Source of the DNA: Gammaproteobacteria bacterium
Lineage (GTDB): Bacteria > Pseudomonadota > Gammaproteobacteria > Eutrophobiales > Eutrophobiaceae
Length of the DNA stretch: 44,820 bases
Assembly: GCA_028819495.1 (NCBI GenBank)
Contig: JAPPLI010000084.1
Span: 1-44,820, forward strand
Reading direction: 5' to 3'
Position numbers and translations under genes: made by a program. Positions within the stretch are counted from its first letter, which is position 1. Each line of letters begins with the position of its first letter. Below, piece after piece: positions 8,001 through 16,654 of the stretch. Below the pieces are notes generated by a model, which was not told the origin of the DNA, did not search any database, and worked only from the letters and a program-made list of their open reading frames with translations.

Positions 8001-9148
8001 CCACCCGCGCGAAGCTGCTGGATAGCCTCGGCCCCTTCAACGTAGTGGTTACCAGTTACGGCGTTTTGCACTCCGACGCCACCAGGCTTGCTGAAGTGGC
8101 ATGGCACAGCGCCGTGCTGGATGAAGCCCAGGCCATCAGGAATCCGGCGACCAAGCGCGCCCGTGCTGCCCGCGCCCTCCAGGCGGGCTTTCGGCTGGTT
8201 ACCACGGGCACACCGATCCAGAACAACCTGGTTGACCTGTATTCGCTGTTCGGCTTCATCAACCCGGGCATGCTGGGTCCGCTGGAACAATATCGGCGCA
8301 ACTTTGCGCTGCCTATTGAAAAGGACGCCGACGCGGATGCACGGGCGCGTTTGCGCCGCGTCATCGCGCCGTTTATGTTGCGGCGGCTGAAGTCCGAAGT
8401 GCTGAACGACCTGCCGGCGCGCACCGAGATCATCCTGCACGTGGAAATGTCCCGGGAGGAAGCGGCCTTGTACGAGGCGCTCCGGCAACGCGCCGTGGAA
8501 GACCTGGAGGCCCTGGCCGACAAGCAGGTTGGCGATGGCGAACACAAACTGCAGGTGCTGGCTCACCTGACGCGACTGCGCCTTGCCTGTTGCAACCCCA
8601 GGCTGGTGCGGGAAGCCGACGCGCCGGGCAGTTCCAAGCTGGAGACGTTCTCTGAAACGCTCGGGGAATTACTCGCCAACCGCCACAAGATCCTGGTTTT
8701 TTCACAATTCGTCAAACACCTGAAACTGGTTGAGGAGCGCCTGGTCGCAACCGGGGTCGCCTACCAGTACCTGGACGGCGCTACCCCTGCCAGCGCGCGG
8801 GCAAAACGCATCGCCGCGTTCCAGGCGGGACAAGGGGACGTGTTCCTGATCTCGCTGAAAGCGGGCGGCGTCGGCCTGAACCTGACCGCGGCCGATTACG
8901 TGATTCACATGGATCCCTGGTGGAACCCTGCGGCCGAAGACCAGGCGTCCGACCGCGCCCATCGCATCGGCCAGACGCGGCCGGTAACTATCTACCGGCT
9001 GGTCACAAAAGGCACCATAGAGGAACAGATTGTCGAACTGCACCATCACAAGCGCGACCTGGCCGACCGTCTCCTGGAAGACGCGGACGCGCCGGCCCGG
9101 CTGAACGCCGAGGAATTGCTGAACCTGCTGCGCCAGCAGGCAACCTGA
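5009..9148 (+). CDS. SNF2-family DEAD/DEAH helicase
   Basis: A 1379-residue protein with a C-terminal Swi2/Snf2 ATPase. Walker A is in DDMGLGKTVQTLALLLQ (about residues 940-956), Walker B in DEAQAIRNPATKRARAA (from about 1037), motif III in TTGTPIQNNLVDLYSLFGFI, and motif VI in QASDRAHRIGQTRPVTIYRL (from about 1312). Such motors translocate on duplex DNA and remodel protein-DNA complexes. The first 900 residues carry helical, TPR-like stretches (about 180-330) and unidentified domains. Large stand-alone bacterial SNF2 proteins of this size are common and their substrates are mostly unknown. The start is uncertain: ATG 5009 has no clear Shine-Dalgarno and lies in the toxin-antitoxin debris. 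It is convergent with ispE, 50 bp apart. There is no nuclease or methylase beside it, so a defence role is not shown. Confidence 0.9.
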   Translation: MPESSSLSGVFESLSPVARLVAQVCGVVHPYTVTTARIASLLASARLKFGGQRVQNAQAKAAGEELVTAGLAVPSKSGKELRAASSWAPWLTLEAFRNGALDRIMDAFEYKQPPYWQYYNDPDRKALYLRHFTVTGRFQDLEKKRLDIHANDWRFLAEPGAAGLLPTLPGKYRTPSLSGCLFQVIETLAQPEPIIDACYKLAPDISLHLAEIAFIRILQGRPDEALSLFDEVRTEPPNVKRIRTGLAATRALIATLRANDEEAMRFIQAAVDEEKAGTRKRNVFPNTRAFVLSLLSLLRRNTPASLALLEQLIRVAHRKHVWPYLVELVVSAAGLKDLRRYYVPAFDHASLYTLLYGFLYCWVEETEMLDGDALTSLGYRARLHGFKWVEAERLELTCRYKTGRQAEEAAAKSSELHAETGMTTLVSLVKPLPEWEYPLKEIEIFAFETRNKRKSAPKKTAPASQRRLVWDFSNDKYLGVSVTPREQRANKNGSWSKGRSVAMKRLQEDMGTMDFLLEQDRAAIATIKQDSYGRHGHNQFYLPPAGLYALAGHPYIFNADGGQVDLARREPELSVEEKANGMILARVEPHGRYAKDSDYHVRMVGKRRCEVTRFTPGHKRLFDIIPPKGLALPTPAKARLLDAVSDLATEIRVQGVISDSASVKQADADPRPWVKLEPKGAGLVVELVVEPVPQTETWFEPGAGGTTVFANCNGETVQARRDLKAERAAVEELTAACPLLAVLRGKQRLLTLPDPTACLELLEQTQAAGARCLWPGAEPLKIVARAETAALKLSVKSAADWFRASGQLNIDEGRVLDLRQLFTLLDKNPGSRFLELNDGEFIALTDLFRRQLDDLRSLSVPSGEGSVRLHPLAALSLQDFVEQTQLDAVKSWRDQCARLREAQAVEAQTPSTLQAELRPYQLEGFRWLARLSHWGAGACLADDMGLGKTVQTLALLLQRAPDGPALVVAPTSVVANWIDEARRFAPTLEVIPYTGVAATRAKLLDSLGPFNVVVTSYGVLHSDATRLAEVAWHSAVLDEAQAIRNPATKRARAARALQAGFRLVTTGTPIQNNLVDLYSLFGFINPGMLGPLEQYRRNFALPIEKDADADARARLRRVIAPFMLRRLKSEVLNDLPARTEIILHVEMSREEAALYEALRQRAVEDLEALADKQVGDGEHKLQVLAHLTRLRLACCNPRLVREADAPGSSKLETFSETLGELLANRHKILVFSQFVKHLKLVEERLVATGVAYQYLDGATPASARAKRIAAFQAGQGDVFLISLKAGGVGLNLTAADYVIHMDPWWNPAAEDQASDRAHRIGQTRPVTIYRLVTKGTIEEQIVELHHHKRDLADRLLEDADAPARLNAEELLNLLRQQAT

Positions 9149-9198
9149 TAATCACAGGCCAGGCATGGCGCACAGGTACTTTTGTGCCCGATATCCCG

Positions 9199-10041
9199 TC
9201 ATTCTTGGGCAAGTCTATCCACAAGCGGCGATCGGTTACACCCCCTGGCGACAAAGCCCTGCCATTTTTCCGGGAGTTCCTGAAGAAAGCTTGCAGCCTG
9301 GCTTTTCTCCGGAAACGTAGCGAACACGCTTGCCCCGGTACCGGACAAGCGGGCTTTTGCCCGGGTGTTGAGCCAGTCCAGCGCCGCCGCCACTTCGGGA
9401 CAGATTTGTCGCACTACCGGTTCGCAATCATTGCGGCATCTTCCCTGCCGGAAATCGTCCAGCGTGACCCTGGGCGTTGCGCGTTCGAGCGCCGGGGCAT
9501 TGAATACCTGCGCGGTGGCGACCGGGACATTGGGGTAGATCAACAAATTCCAGTCCTCCGGCAGTTTCACGGGTTCCAGTTGCTCTCCCACCCCCTCTCC
9601 CCAGGCGGCGAACCCGCGCACGAAAACCGGGACATCCGCTCCCAGGGTAAGCCCCGCCTCGGCGAGCTGGTCTGTTGACAATCCGGTGTCCCACAGGCAG
9701 TTCAGGGCCACCAGGGTCGTTGCCGCATTGGAACTGCCTCCCCCCAGTCCACCGCCGATGGGGATTTTTTTATCAACGCGGATGTCTGCCCCACTGGTAC
9801 TGCCGCCAAGCTCCTGGAGCAGTTTCGCCGCCCTGACCACCAGGTCGTCCTGTTCCTCCAGCTGCTGGTAATTGCGCCGGCACCTGATGCGGCCATCGCC
9901 GGTCGCGTCAATCTGCAACTCGTCAGCCAGGTCCAGGAACTGGAACACGGTCTGCAACAGGTGGTAACCGTCGTCCCGGCGCCCGGTGACGTGCAGAAAA
10001 TGGTTTATTTTTGCCGGCGCCGGCCAGGGACTTGACTTCAT
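9199..10041 (-). CDS. ispE: 4-diphosphocytidyl-2-C-methyl-D-erythritol kinase
   Basis: IspE phosphorylates CDP-methylerythritol in the MEP isoprenoid pathway. The protein opens KSSPWPAPAKINHFLHVTGR, the conserved N-terminus (PAKIN.fL.v.gRR.DGYH), and carries the GHMP-kinase ATP loop KKIPIGGGLGGGSSNAATT and the C-terminal LSGTGASVF motif. The start is set at ATG 10041, giving 280 residues and a 4-base ATGA overlap with the lolB stop, which implies translational coupling. A start five codons further upstream (10056) is possible. It is the last gene of the TPR-lolB-ispE leftward unit, an order common in gammaproteobacteria. Confidence 0.96.
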   Translation of the reverse strand: MKSSPWPAPAKINHFLHVTGRRDDGYHLLQTVFQFLDLADELQIDATGDGRIRCRRNYQQLEEQDDLVVRAAKLLQELGGSTSGADIRVDKKIPIGGGLGGGSSNAATTLVALNCLWDTGLSTDQLAEAGLTLGADVPVFVRGFAAWGEGVGEQLEPVKLPEDWNLLIYPNVPVATAQVFNAPALERATPRVTLDDFRQGRCRNDCEPVVRQICPEVAAALDWLNTRAKARLSGTGASVFATFPEKSQAASFLQELPEKWQGFVARGCNRSPLVDRLAQE

Positions 10042-10706
10042 CGGTCCAGGTTCCATTCCCTGACGGACAGGCGCACCCTCACCTCTCCGTTTTCCAGGTC
10101 CAGTCTTGCCGGCATGCTGACGCCGCCGACCCCGGTGTATCTTTTATAACGTATGGACCAGCCGCCCTGGCTCAACTCGCTCACCCTGTTTTCCCCGTCC
10201 AGCAGCAACCGGTCCACCTGCAGGGACGGGGCCGGAAGGCCTCTTATCCAGAAGACCATTTCGGACACCGGGAGGCGCCACCCCGCGGCCTGTTGCAGCA
10301 GGGACTCCGCGTCCCCGGCCTGCAACACGCTGTTGTCCGGGGCGCGTAACGAGACGGTGCCGGCAGTGCCGGACAGTTCATACACGCCGCCGGAGAAAGG
10401 GGCAATCACCCGGAGGTCATACTCGTTCCTGCGTTGCGTCCAATGCAGGGAACCCGACCCGGATTCGTCGTTTGTGCGCACGGCTATCCTGCCTTTCAGG
10501 TTCCAGGTTTCCATCCCTGTCAATTCGTTCTTGCGGGCGTCCCATGAAGGGATGAGCCTGTTTTCAACCGGCGCCTGGACGCAGGCCGACAAAAAGATCG
10601 CCGCCAGCAGAAATGCCGGGATTATACGGCCTGGTGAGAATTGCGGGTTAAGAGCAGCGGTTCCCGCTAACCTCGGACAGATGGTGGGGTCAGAGTAAAA
10701 ACCCAT
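10038..10706 (-). CDS. lolB: Outer-membrane lipoprotein LolB
   Basis: LolB receives lipoproteins from LolA and inserts them into the outer membrane. The protein has a hydrophobic leader ending in a lipobox (AFLLAAIFLSACVQAP), a conserved strand region (WNLKGRIAVRTNDESGSGSL, WTQRRNEYDLRVIAPFSGG) and the LolB tail (LDLENGEVRVRLSVREWNL). The start is problematic: the only ATG close enough to the leader is 10706, which lies exactly at the inner end of one arm of a 21-bp inverted repeat (10686-10706/10735-10755). The first residues (MGFYSDPT) are therefore encoded by the repeat, and a further ATG at 10736 lies beyond it. The natural start may have been lost. lolB is translationally coupled to ispE. 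Confidence 0.9.
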   Translation of the reverse strand: MGFYSDPTICPRLAGTAALNPQFSPGRIIPAFLLAAIFLSACVQAPVENRLIPSWDARKNELTGMETWNLKGRIAVRTNDESGSGSLHWTQRRNEYDLRVIAPFSGGVYELSGTAGTVSLRAPDNSVLQAGDAESLLQQAAGWRLPVSEMVFWIRGLPAPSLQVDRLLLDGENRVSELSQGGWSIRYKRYTGVGGVSMPARLDLENGEVRVRLSVREWNLDR

Positions 10707-10755
10707 CGGAATGTGCAGTTTTATCATACATCTCATGGGTTTTTACTCTGACCCC
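10686..10755. repeat. Palindromic repeat of the 'GGGGTCAGAGTAAAA' family
   Basis: Perfect 21-bp arms (10686-10706 and 10735-10755) separated by 28 bases. The arm begins GGGGTCAGAGTAAAA; the same word starts a second palindrome at 42581 and an orphan half at 32827. Such palindromes are typical of REP-like elements mobilised by REP-associated transposases, though no such transposase is in the window. It fills the gap between the TPR lipoprotein gene and lolB and should form a strong hairpin in the transcript. Confidence 0.8.
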
Positions 10756-10777
10756 GGAATTTAGGGGAACTGTGGGG

Positions 10778-12556
10778 TTAAGGATCGAAACGTTCAATCA
10801 CATCCAGCAGTCGTGTATCTTCGGGGGTCTGCTGCAGGGCAGTCTCCCAGACTTGCTTCGCCTGTTCCCTCTCGCCCCTGACCCAGAGCACCTCGCCCAG
10901 GTGGGCGGCGATTTCCGGGTCCTGCCTGATATTGAGGGCTTTCCTGAGGTACTCGATGGCCTCATCCAGGCGGCCCAGCCGGTACAGGACCCAACCCATG
11001 CTGTCCAGGATATAGAAATCATTCGGGCGCAGTTCCAGGGCTTTCCTGATCAGGTCGTATGCCTCCGCATGCCTGTCCGTGGCGTCGGCCAGGGTGTATC
11101 CCAACGCGTTGAGCGCCTGGGCGTGATCCGGTTCATGCTCAAGTATGGACCTGAGATCCTTTTCCAGCAGGTCCAGCCTGCCTGTTTTCTCCGCAGCCAT
11201 GGCCCGGGCATATAACAGGTCCGGGTTGTATCCGTCATCAAGCGCTTCGGTATAGACTGCGATAGCTTCTTCGTAACGTCCTGCCTGGATCAGTAAATCG
11301 CCCTCAGCCTGGACTATGACCAGCGCCTGTTGCCCGCTCCTCGACCGAATGGATTGAAGGTGGTTGCGCGCCTCGTCCACCTGCCCTTTTCTCGCCAGCA
11401 GCATGGCGAGTCTTACCTGGGCGTCAAAATAGTGTTCGCCTTTATATACGCCCTGGTACCAGTCACCGGCTTCGTCATAGAGCCGTTTTTCCTCCGCGAT
11501 GCGTCCGAGATAGTAATTGGCGGTATCCGTCAGGTGTTCCTCTGCCGATAATTTTTTGAAAAGCGTTTCTGCCTCGTCGAGACGGCTGCTCTGCAGGTAC
11601 AGCAACCCGAGGGCATACAGGACATCTATATTTTCAGGTTCCCGGTCGACCAGCAGTTCGAACTGGTCCAGGGCCTTGCCGAATTGCCGGACCTCCATCA
11701 ACAACCTTGCATAAGCCATGCGCAGGTTGAAATCATTCTCTCCGCCCTTCGCCAGCTTCTTTTCCAGCCATGACAATGCTTCCTGTTCCCGGCCCAGACG
11801 CTGCAGGATGGAGATATAGCTGAGCGCTGCGTTGTTATTATCCGGCGCCAGGGCCAACGTATCCTCAAGCAGTTCCCTTGAGCGTTCCAGGTCTTCCAGC
11901 CTGGCCGCGACATGCGCGAAAGCATACAGGGCGCCGGGGGAGCTATCCTGCGTTGCAACCAGTTTCTCCATTACCTCCAGCACCGCTTCCTTGTCTTTTT
12001 CACTTCCCAGCAGGTTGGCAATCATCCATAATTTCTCGTCCGCTTCCCCTTCCGAATACGCGAAAATATCCTGCAAGTGCTCAGCGGCCTGCTCCAGGTC
12101 GCCGGCGCGCAATTTCATGATTGCCAGCACCTGGTGCGGATCGGGATTGCGCGGGTCCAGTTCCACCCATAACCGGGCCGCGGCAAGGGCCGCGTCATCG
12201 TCCCGGGCGTATACCGCGATGCGTGCGGCCCTCTCTACAATACGGTGGTCCTTGGTATGGCGCGCCAGGTCCAGGTAATACTCGATCGAAGTATCGAGCA
12301 TGCCCCTGTGCCCTGCAATTTCGGCCAGCAGCAGTTTGTAGAGCAGGTATTCCGAAAGCGCTATACTGGGACGCACCGGTTCAACGCCGGTAATACGTGC
12401 CTGCGCTTCCTCCTGTTCCGGTTCCGGCGCGGATTCTACGGGCGTTAACGTACTCAGGTTCGTCTGGGCACAGGCTGCCGCCATGAGCGCGATAACGCCC
12501 GGCAGGGCGATTCTTGCGAGGCAGCGGAGTATTCTCAATCCCGGTTCGATGCTCAT
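10778..12556 (-). CDS. TPR-repeat lipoprotein
   Basis: A 592-residue protein with a leader and lipobox (ARIALPGVIALMAAACAQ), so it should be a lipoprotein. The rest consists of tandem tetratricopeptide repeats, seen as recurring A..Y....P.....L..LG....  patterns from about residue 70 to the end, for example DVLYALGLLYLQSSRLDEAE and WVLYRLGRLDEAIEYLRKAL. Proteins of this kind sit upstream of lolB and divergent from hemA in many gammaproteobacteria and are thought to scaffold envelope complexes; the exact partner is unknown. It is the first gene of the leftward unit and is separated from hemA by only 56 bp, so the two promoters lie back to back. Confidence 0.88.
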   Translation of the reverse strand: MSIEPGLRILRCLARIALPGVIALMAAACAQTNLSTLTPVESAPEPEQEEAQARITGVEPVRPSIALSEYLLYKLLLAEIAGHRGMLDTSIEYYLDLARHTKDHRIVERAARIAVYARDDDAALAAARLWVELDPRNPDPHQVLAIMKLRAGDLEQAAEHLQDIFAYSEGEADEKLWMIANLLGSEKDKEAVLEVMEKLVATQDSSPGALYAFAHVAARLEDLERSRELLEDTLALAPDNNNAALSYISILQRLGREQEALSWLEKKLAKGGENDFNLRMAYARLLMEVRQFGKALDQFELLVDREPENIDVLYALGLLYLQSSRLDEAETLFKKLSAEEHLTDTANYYLGRIAEEKRLYDEAGDWYQGVYKGEHYFDAQVRLAMLLARKGQVDEARNHLQSIRSRSGQQALVIVQAEGDLLIQAGRYEEAIAVYTEALDDGYNPDLLYARAMAAEKTGRLDLLEKDLRSILEHEPDHAQALNALGYTLADATDRHAEAYDLIRKALELRPNDFYILDSMGWVLYRLGRLDEAIEYLRKALNIRQDPEIAAHLGEVLWVRGEREQAKQVWETALQQTPEDTRLLDVIERFDP

Positions 12557-12612
12557 CCCTGCGATTATATCCTGAAATGAGAATACGACAACGTGATAGA
12601 ATATAAAGGATT

Positions 12613-13893
12613 ATGGCGCTTCTGGCTTTTGGTCTCAACCATACGACTGCTCCCCTGGAGGTGCGCGAAAAAGTGACCTTCGGCGAGGACGTGCTGTCCG
12701 GGGCGCTCACCGAATTGACCGGGCACACAGACATTGATGAGGCGGCTATCCTGTCCACCTGCAACCGCACTGAAATTTACTGCAACCTGAACGCTTCCGA
12801 TCAGTCCTGGCCTATCGACTGGTTTTCCGGATTTCACGGTTGCCGCAAAAACGAACTGCATGGCTATCTTTATTCCCATCCGGGCCCCGGCGCGGTCAAG
12901 CACGTGTTGCGTGTGGCCAGCGGACTGGATTCGATGGTGATCGGGGAACCCCAGGTACTTGGACAACTCAAGCGGGCTTACCAGACCGCCAGGCAGGCGG
13001 GAAGCACCGGCAAATTGCTTAACCGGCTGTTCCAGCATTCGTTCAAGGTAGCCAAGGACGTGCGCAGCAACACCATGATTGGGGACCACCCTGTGTCCGT
13101 CGCGTACGCGGCTGTGCGGCTTGCGAGGCAGATATTCGGCGACCTGTCGAGGCAAACGGTTCTGCTCATCGGCGCCGGGGAAACCATAGAGCTTGCGGCA
13201 AAGCACCTGCACGAGAGTGGTCTGCACAAGATGATCGTCGCCAACCGCACACTGGAAAGAGCGCAGAAACTGGCGCAGCAATATTCCGCTTACACCATCA
13301 CGCTGGAGGAAATACCCCGGCACCTGGACGAGGCCGACATCGTCATCTCATCCACCGCCAGCCCCAGGCCGCTGCTGCGCACGGACATGATGGAAGCTGC
13401 GCTTTTGCAGCGCAAACACAGGCCGGTATTCGTTCTCGATATAGCCGTGCCCCGGGACGTGGAACCCGAAGTGGGCGAACTGGAGGACATCTACCTGTAC
13501 ACGGTAGATGACCTGAAAAGCATTATTGACGACAACATAAAAACACGGCGCGAGGCGGTACGGCAGGCGGAGCAGATCATCGACGCCGAGGTGATCCATT
13601 TCATGGACTGGGTTAATTCACAGGACACCGTCGCAACCATCCGGGCCTTGCGCAACCAGGCACAACAGGCGCGCGCGGATGTACTGGAAACGGCGCTCCA
13701 GAAACTGCATGCGGGAGCGGCTCCCGAAGACCTCCTGCACGAGGTGACGCGGACCCTGACCAACAAACTGATCCACCCTCCCAGCGCCAGGCTGAACAGG
13801 CTTGATGCAGGGAAAAAAGAGGCCATGCTCAGGGCAGTCCGGGATTTGTACAACCTGACACCGGAAGATATGCAATCCGGGGAAGAGGAGTAA
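12613..13893 (+). CDS. hemA: Glutamyl-tRNA reductase
   Basis: HemA reduces glutamyl-tRNA(Glu) to glutamate-1-semialdehyde with NADPH, the first step of tetrapyrrole synthesis. The 426-residue protein begins [20 protein letters not shown] and has the catalytic cysteine at position 50 ([10 protein letters not shown]), the [20 protein letters not shown] motif and the NADPH-binding loop ([17 protein letters not shown]). Length is normal. The ATG follows AAAGGATT. It heads the rightward unit hemA-prfA-prmC-moeB-like, with 23 bp to prfA, the order conserved in gammaproteobacteria. Confidence 0.98.
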   Translation: MALLAFGLNHTTAPLEVREKVTFGEDVLSGALTELTGHTDIDEAAILSTCNRTEIYCNLNASDQSWPIDWFSGFHGCRKNELHGYLYSHPGPGAVKHVLRVASGLDSMVIGEPQVLGQLKRAYQTARQAGSTGKLLNRLFQHSFKVAKDVRSNTMIGDHPVSVAYAAVRLARQIFGDLSRQTVLLIGAGETIELAAKHLHESGLHKMIVANRTLERAQKLAQQYSAYTITLEEIPRHLDEADIVISSTASPRPLLRTDMMEAALLQRKHRPVFVLDIAVPRDVEPEVGELEDIYLYTVDDLKSIIDDNIKTRREAVRQAEQIIDAEVIHFMDWVNSQDTVATIRALRNQAQQARADVLETALQKLHAGAAPEDLLHEVTRTLTNKLIHPPSARLNRLDAGKKEAMLRAVRDLYNLTPEDMQSGEEE

Positions 13894-13916
13894 TTTCTCC
13901 GGCACGGATTTGTCTC

Positions 13917-14999
13917 ATGAAAGAAAGTCTGCAAGCGAAGCTGGAAAAACTGAGCGCCCGCCAGGAAGAGATCTACGCGCTGCTGGCCGTTCCCGAGGTC
14001 ATCAACGACCAGAACCGCTACCGTGACCTGAACAAGGAAGCGGCGGAACTCGGTCCAATCGTGAATTGTTTCAAGAATTACCGGTCAAGCCAACTGGCAC
14101 TGGATAATGCCAAGACCATGCTGAAGGACAGTGACCACGATATCCGGGATCTTGCCGCTGAAGAGATGGAGGTGTCACGGCAACAGATCGAGGACCTGGA
14201 AATGGAGTTGCAGAAACTGCTGCTGCCCAGGGACCCGGCGGACAAAAACAACATCTTCCTGGAAATCCGCGCCGGGACGGGGGGTGAGGAAGCGGCGCTG
14301 TTCTCGGCCGACCTCATGCGTATGTATTCCCGTTATGCAGAGAATTCCAAGTGGCAGATCGAACTGCTGAACACCACGGAAAGCGACCTCGACGGATACA
14401 AGGCGATTACCATGCGCATCATCGGTGACGGCGCTTATTCAAGGCTGAAATTCGAATCCGGGGCGCACCGGGTACAAAGGGTGCCGGAAACGGAATCCCA
14501 GGGACGCATTCACACCTCGGCCTGCACCGTCGCCATCCTGCCCGAGGCTGACGAGATTAATGACATCGAGATCAATCCGAACGATCTCAGGACCGATACC
14601 TTCCGCGCCTCCGGCGCCGGCGGCCAGCATGTCAACAAGACGGATTCAGCCATTCGCATCACCCACCTGCCCAGCGGCATCGTGGTGGAATGCCAGGACG
14701 AACGCTCCCAGCATAAAAACCGTGCCCGGGCCATGTCCCTGCTGCAGGCGAAACTGCTGGCCGCCGAAAAAGCGAAACAGGCTTCGGAAATCGCTGAAAA
14801 CCGGCGCAACCTGATCGGTTCCGGGGACCGGTCGGAACGCATCAGGACTTATAATTTCCCGCAGGGCAGGGTCACCGACCACCGCATCGGCCTGACCCTG
14901 TACCGGCTGGAAGAGATCATGCAGGGCGCACTGGACATGATCATCGATCCCTTGATAAACGAGCACCAGGCGGACCAGCTCGCCGCCCTGGGAGACTGA
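13917..14999 (+). CDS. prfA: Peptide chain release factor 1
   Basis: RF1 recognises UAA and UAG stop codons on the ribosome and triggers peptide release. It is 360 residues long, the usual size. The GGQ catalytic loop is intact ([17 protein letters not shown]235-G236-Q237). The codon-recognition region and the conserved [16 protein letters not shown] stretch are present. The glutamine of GGQ is methylated by PrmC, whose gene follows 16 bp downstream, so enzyme and substrate are made together. Confidence 0.98.
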   Translation: MKESLQAKLEKLSARQEEIYALLAVPEVINDQNRYRDLNKEAAELGPIVNCFKNYRSSQLALDNAKTMLKDSDHDIRDLAAEEMEVSRQQIEDLEMELQKLLLPRDPADKNNIFLEIRAGTGGEEAALFSADLMRMYSRYAENSKWQIELLNTTESDLDGYKAITMRIIGDGAYSRLKFESGAHRVQRVPETESQGRIHTSACTVAILPEADEINDIEINPNDLRTDTFRASGAGGQHVNKTDSAIRITHLPSGIVVECQDERSQHKNRARAMSLLQAKLLAAEKAKQASEIAENRRNLIGSGDRSERIRTYNFPQGRVTDHRIGLTLYRLEEIMQGALDMIIDPLINEHQADQLAALGD

Positions 15000-15015
15000 T
15001 TGACGCGGACCGCAG

Positions 15016-15852
15016 ATGCAGACCGTCAGGGAATTATTGCAGTTAGCCAGCGCCCGCCTCGGCGCTTCGGACAGTCCGCGCCTTGATGCCGAGGTACTGC
15101 TTGCGAGCGCGCTGGGAACGGACAGGTCCCGGTTGTATGCCCACCCGGAAATGGCCGCTCCGCAAGGCTCAAGCGCGGATTTCCTGCGCCTGCTGAACAA
15201 CCGGGGCAACGGATTCCCGGTCGCTTACCTGACCGGAGAGAAGGAATTCCGTTCCATAACATTCCGGGTGAACCGCCATACCCTGATCCCCAGACCGGAA
15301 ACGGAATTGGTCGTGGAAGCCGCCCTGGAGCGGATTCCCGCCCAATACAGGTCCAGAGTCCTTGACCTTGGCACCGGCAGTGGCGCCATTGCCGTTGCCG
15401 TAGCCTCCGAGCGCCCTGATTGTACCGTCACGGCCGCAGACCTGAGCATCGACGCGCTGGCTGTTGCCCGGGAGAATGCCGCAACAAACGATGTCGCGAA
15501 CATATCATTCGAGCAGTCGGACTGGTTCGGGAGCCTGCACAACAGGCGCTTCGATGCGATTATCTGCAATCCTCCCTATGTCCGGTATCCGGACACCGGG
15601 CTGCCGCCCGAAGAGATCCGGTATGAGCCGCGCCTGGCTCTGGACGGCGGCCACGACGGCACAGCCTGCATACGCATCGTCATTGCCGGCGGACTCAGGC
15701 ACATCAATCCGGGTGGATTCATAATCATCGAACATGCCCACAACCAGGGTGGCTTCGTCAGGGAACAATTCAGGATCAACCATTACCGTAATATCACCAC
15801 CAGCCTCGACCATGCCGGTCATGAGCGCTGCACCTGTGCCTTCCGTGCTTGA
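15016..15852 (+). CDS. prmC: Release factor glutamine methyltransferase
   Basis: PrmC methylates the GGQ glutamine of release factors using S-adenosylmethionine. The 278-residue protein has the N-terminal helical domain (SPRLDAEVLLASALGTDRSR), the SAM loop (VLDLGTGSGAIAVAVASERP) and the substrate-glutamine motif NPPY at 185-188 followed by VRYPDTGLPPEEIRYEP. The C-terminal strand region (GGFIIIEHAHNQGGFVREQF) is as expected, although the tail is slightly degenerate compared with typical GHER endings (HAGHERCTCAF). The stop overlaps a possible TTG start of the next gene. Confidence 0.95.
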   Translation: MQTVRELLQLASARLGASDSPRLDAEVLLASALGTDRSRLYAHPEMAAPQGSSADFLRLLNNRGNGFPVAYLTGEKEFRSITFRVNRHTLIPRPETELVVEAALERIPAQYRSRVLDLGTGSGAIAVAVASERPDCTVTAADLSIDALAVARENAATNDVANISFEQSDWFGSLHNRRFDAIICNPPYVRYPDTGLPPEEIRYEPRLALDGGHDGTACIRIVIAGGLRHINPGGFIIIEHAHNQGGFVREQFRINHYRNITTSLDHAGHERCTCAFRA

Positions 15853-15857
15853 ACGCG

Positions 15858-16622
15858 ATGAACGATGATCAACTGTTGAGGTACAGCCGGCAGATCATGC
15901 TGCCGGAGATAGATGCGGCAGGGCAACTGCGGCTGGCGCAGTCAACGGTCCTCCTGATAGGCGCGGGCGGGTTGGGCTCCGCCTGCTCCATTTACCTGGC
16001 AGCCGGCGGTGTCGGGCATATCATACTGACCGATTTCGACCACGTGGACCTGTCCAACCTGCAGCGCCAGATACTCTATAAAACCACCGATATCGGGCGG
16101 CTCAAGGTGGAGGCCGGCGCCGATCACCTGCGCGCGCTCAATCCCGACGTCAAACTGACCCTGATTGAACGCGCGCTGACGGAGGATGAGTTGCTGGACT
16201 ATGCGCGGAAGGCGGACGTCATCATCGACGGCAGTGACAATTTCACTACGCGTTTTGCCGTAAACCGGGCATCTGTCGCAACCGGAACACCCCTGGTCTC
16301 AGCCGCCGCCATCCGCTTCGAAGCGCAGGTCAGCGTGTTCAATCCGCAAAGCGAAACTTCTCCCTGTTACCATTGTCTCTACAAGGAGGGCGCAGAGGTC
16401 GATGCGACCTGTACCGCCAACGGGGTACTGGCGCCCTTGCTGGGCATCGCCGGGAGTATCCAGGCGACGGAAGCCATGAAGTTGATCATGGGCCTGGGCG
16501 ATACCTTGCAGGGCCGGCTGCTGCTGCTTGACGTGATGGCGATGGAATGGCACAGCGCGGTGCTGCCGAAAGACCCCGATTGCCCCGTGTGTGGTAGAAT
16601 GCACGCGGATTCGGGTGTTTAA
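15858..16622 (+). CDS. moeB: MoeB/ThiF-family adenylyltransferase (HesA/MoeB type)
   Basis: An E1-like enzyme that adenylates the C-terminal glycine of a ubiquitin-like sulphur carrier (MoaD for molybdopterin, ThiS for thiamine). It begins NDDQLLRYSRQIMLPEIDAA, then the nucleotide loop VLLIGAGGLGSACSIYLAAG, DFDHVDLSNLQRQILY, and DGSDNFTTRFAVN. The zinc cysteines (CYHCLY, CPVCG) and the conserved cysteine of DATCTANGVLAPLLG are present. Its place after hemA-prfA-prmC is the classic one for moeB. ATG 15858 is chosen over the TTG at 15849 that overlaps prmC. Whether it serves MoaD or ThiS cannot be decided here. Confidence 0.88.
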   Translation: MNDDQLLRYSRQIMLPEIDAAGQLRLAQSTVLLIGAGGLGSACSIYLAAGGVGHIILTDFDHVDLSNLQRQILYKTTDIGRLKVEAGADHLRALNPDVKLTLIERALTEDELLDYARKADVIIDGSDNFTTRFAVNRASVATGTPLVSAAAIRFEAQVSVFNPQSETSPCYHCLYKEGAEVDATCTANGVLAPLLGIAGSIQATEAMKLIMGLGDTLQGRLLLLDVMAMEWHSAVLPKDPDCPVCGRMHADSGV

Positions 16623-16654
16623 CCCAGTATGGTATTGATTGTTTCGGATTGAAA

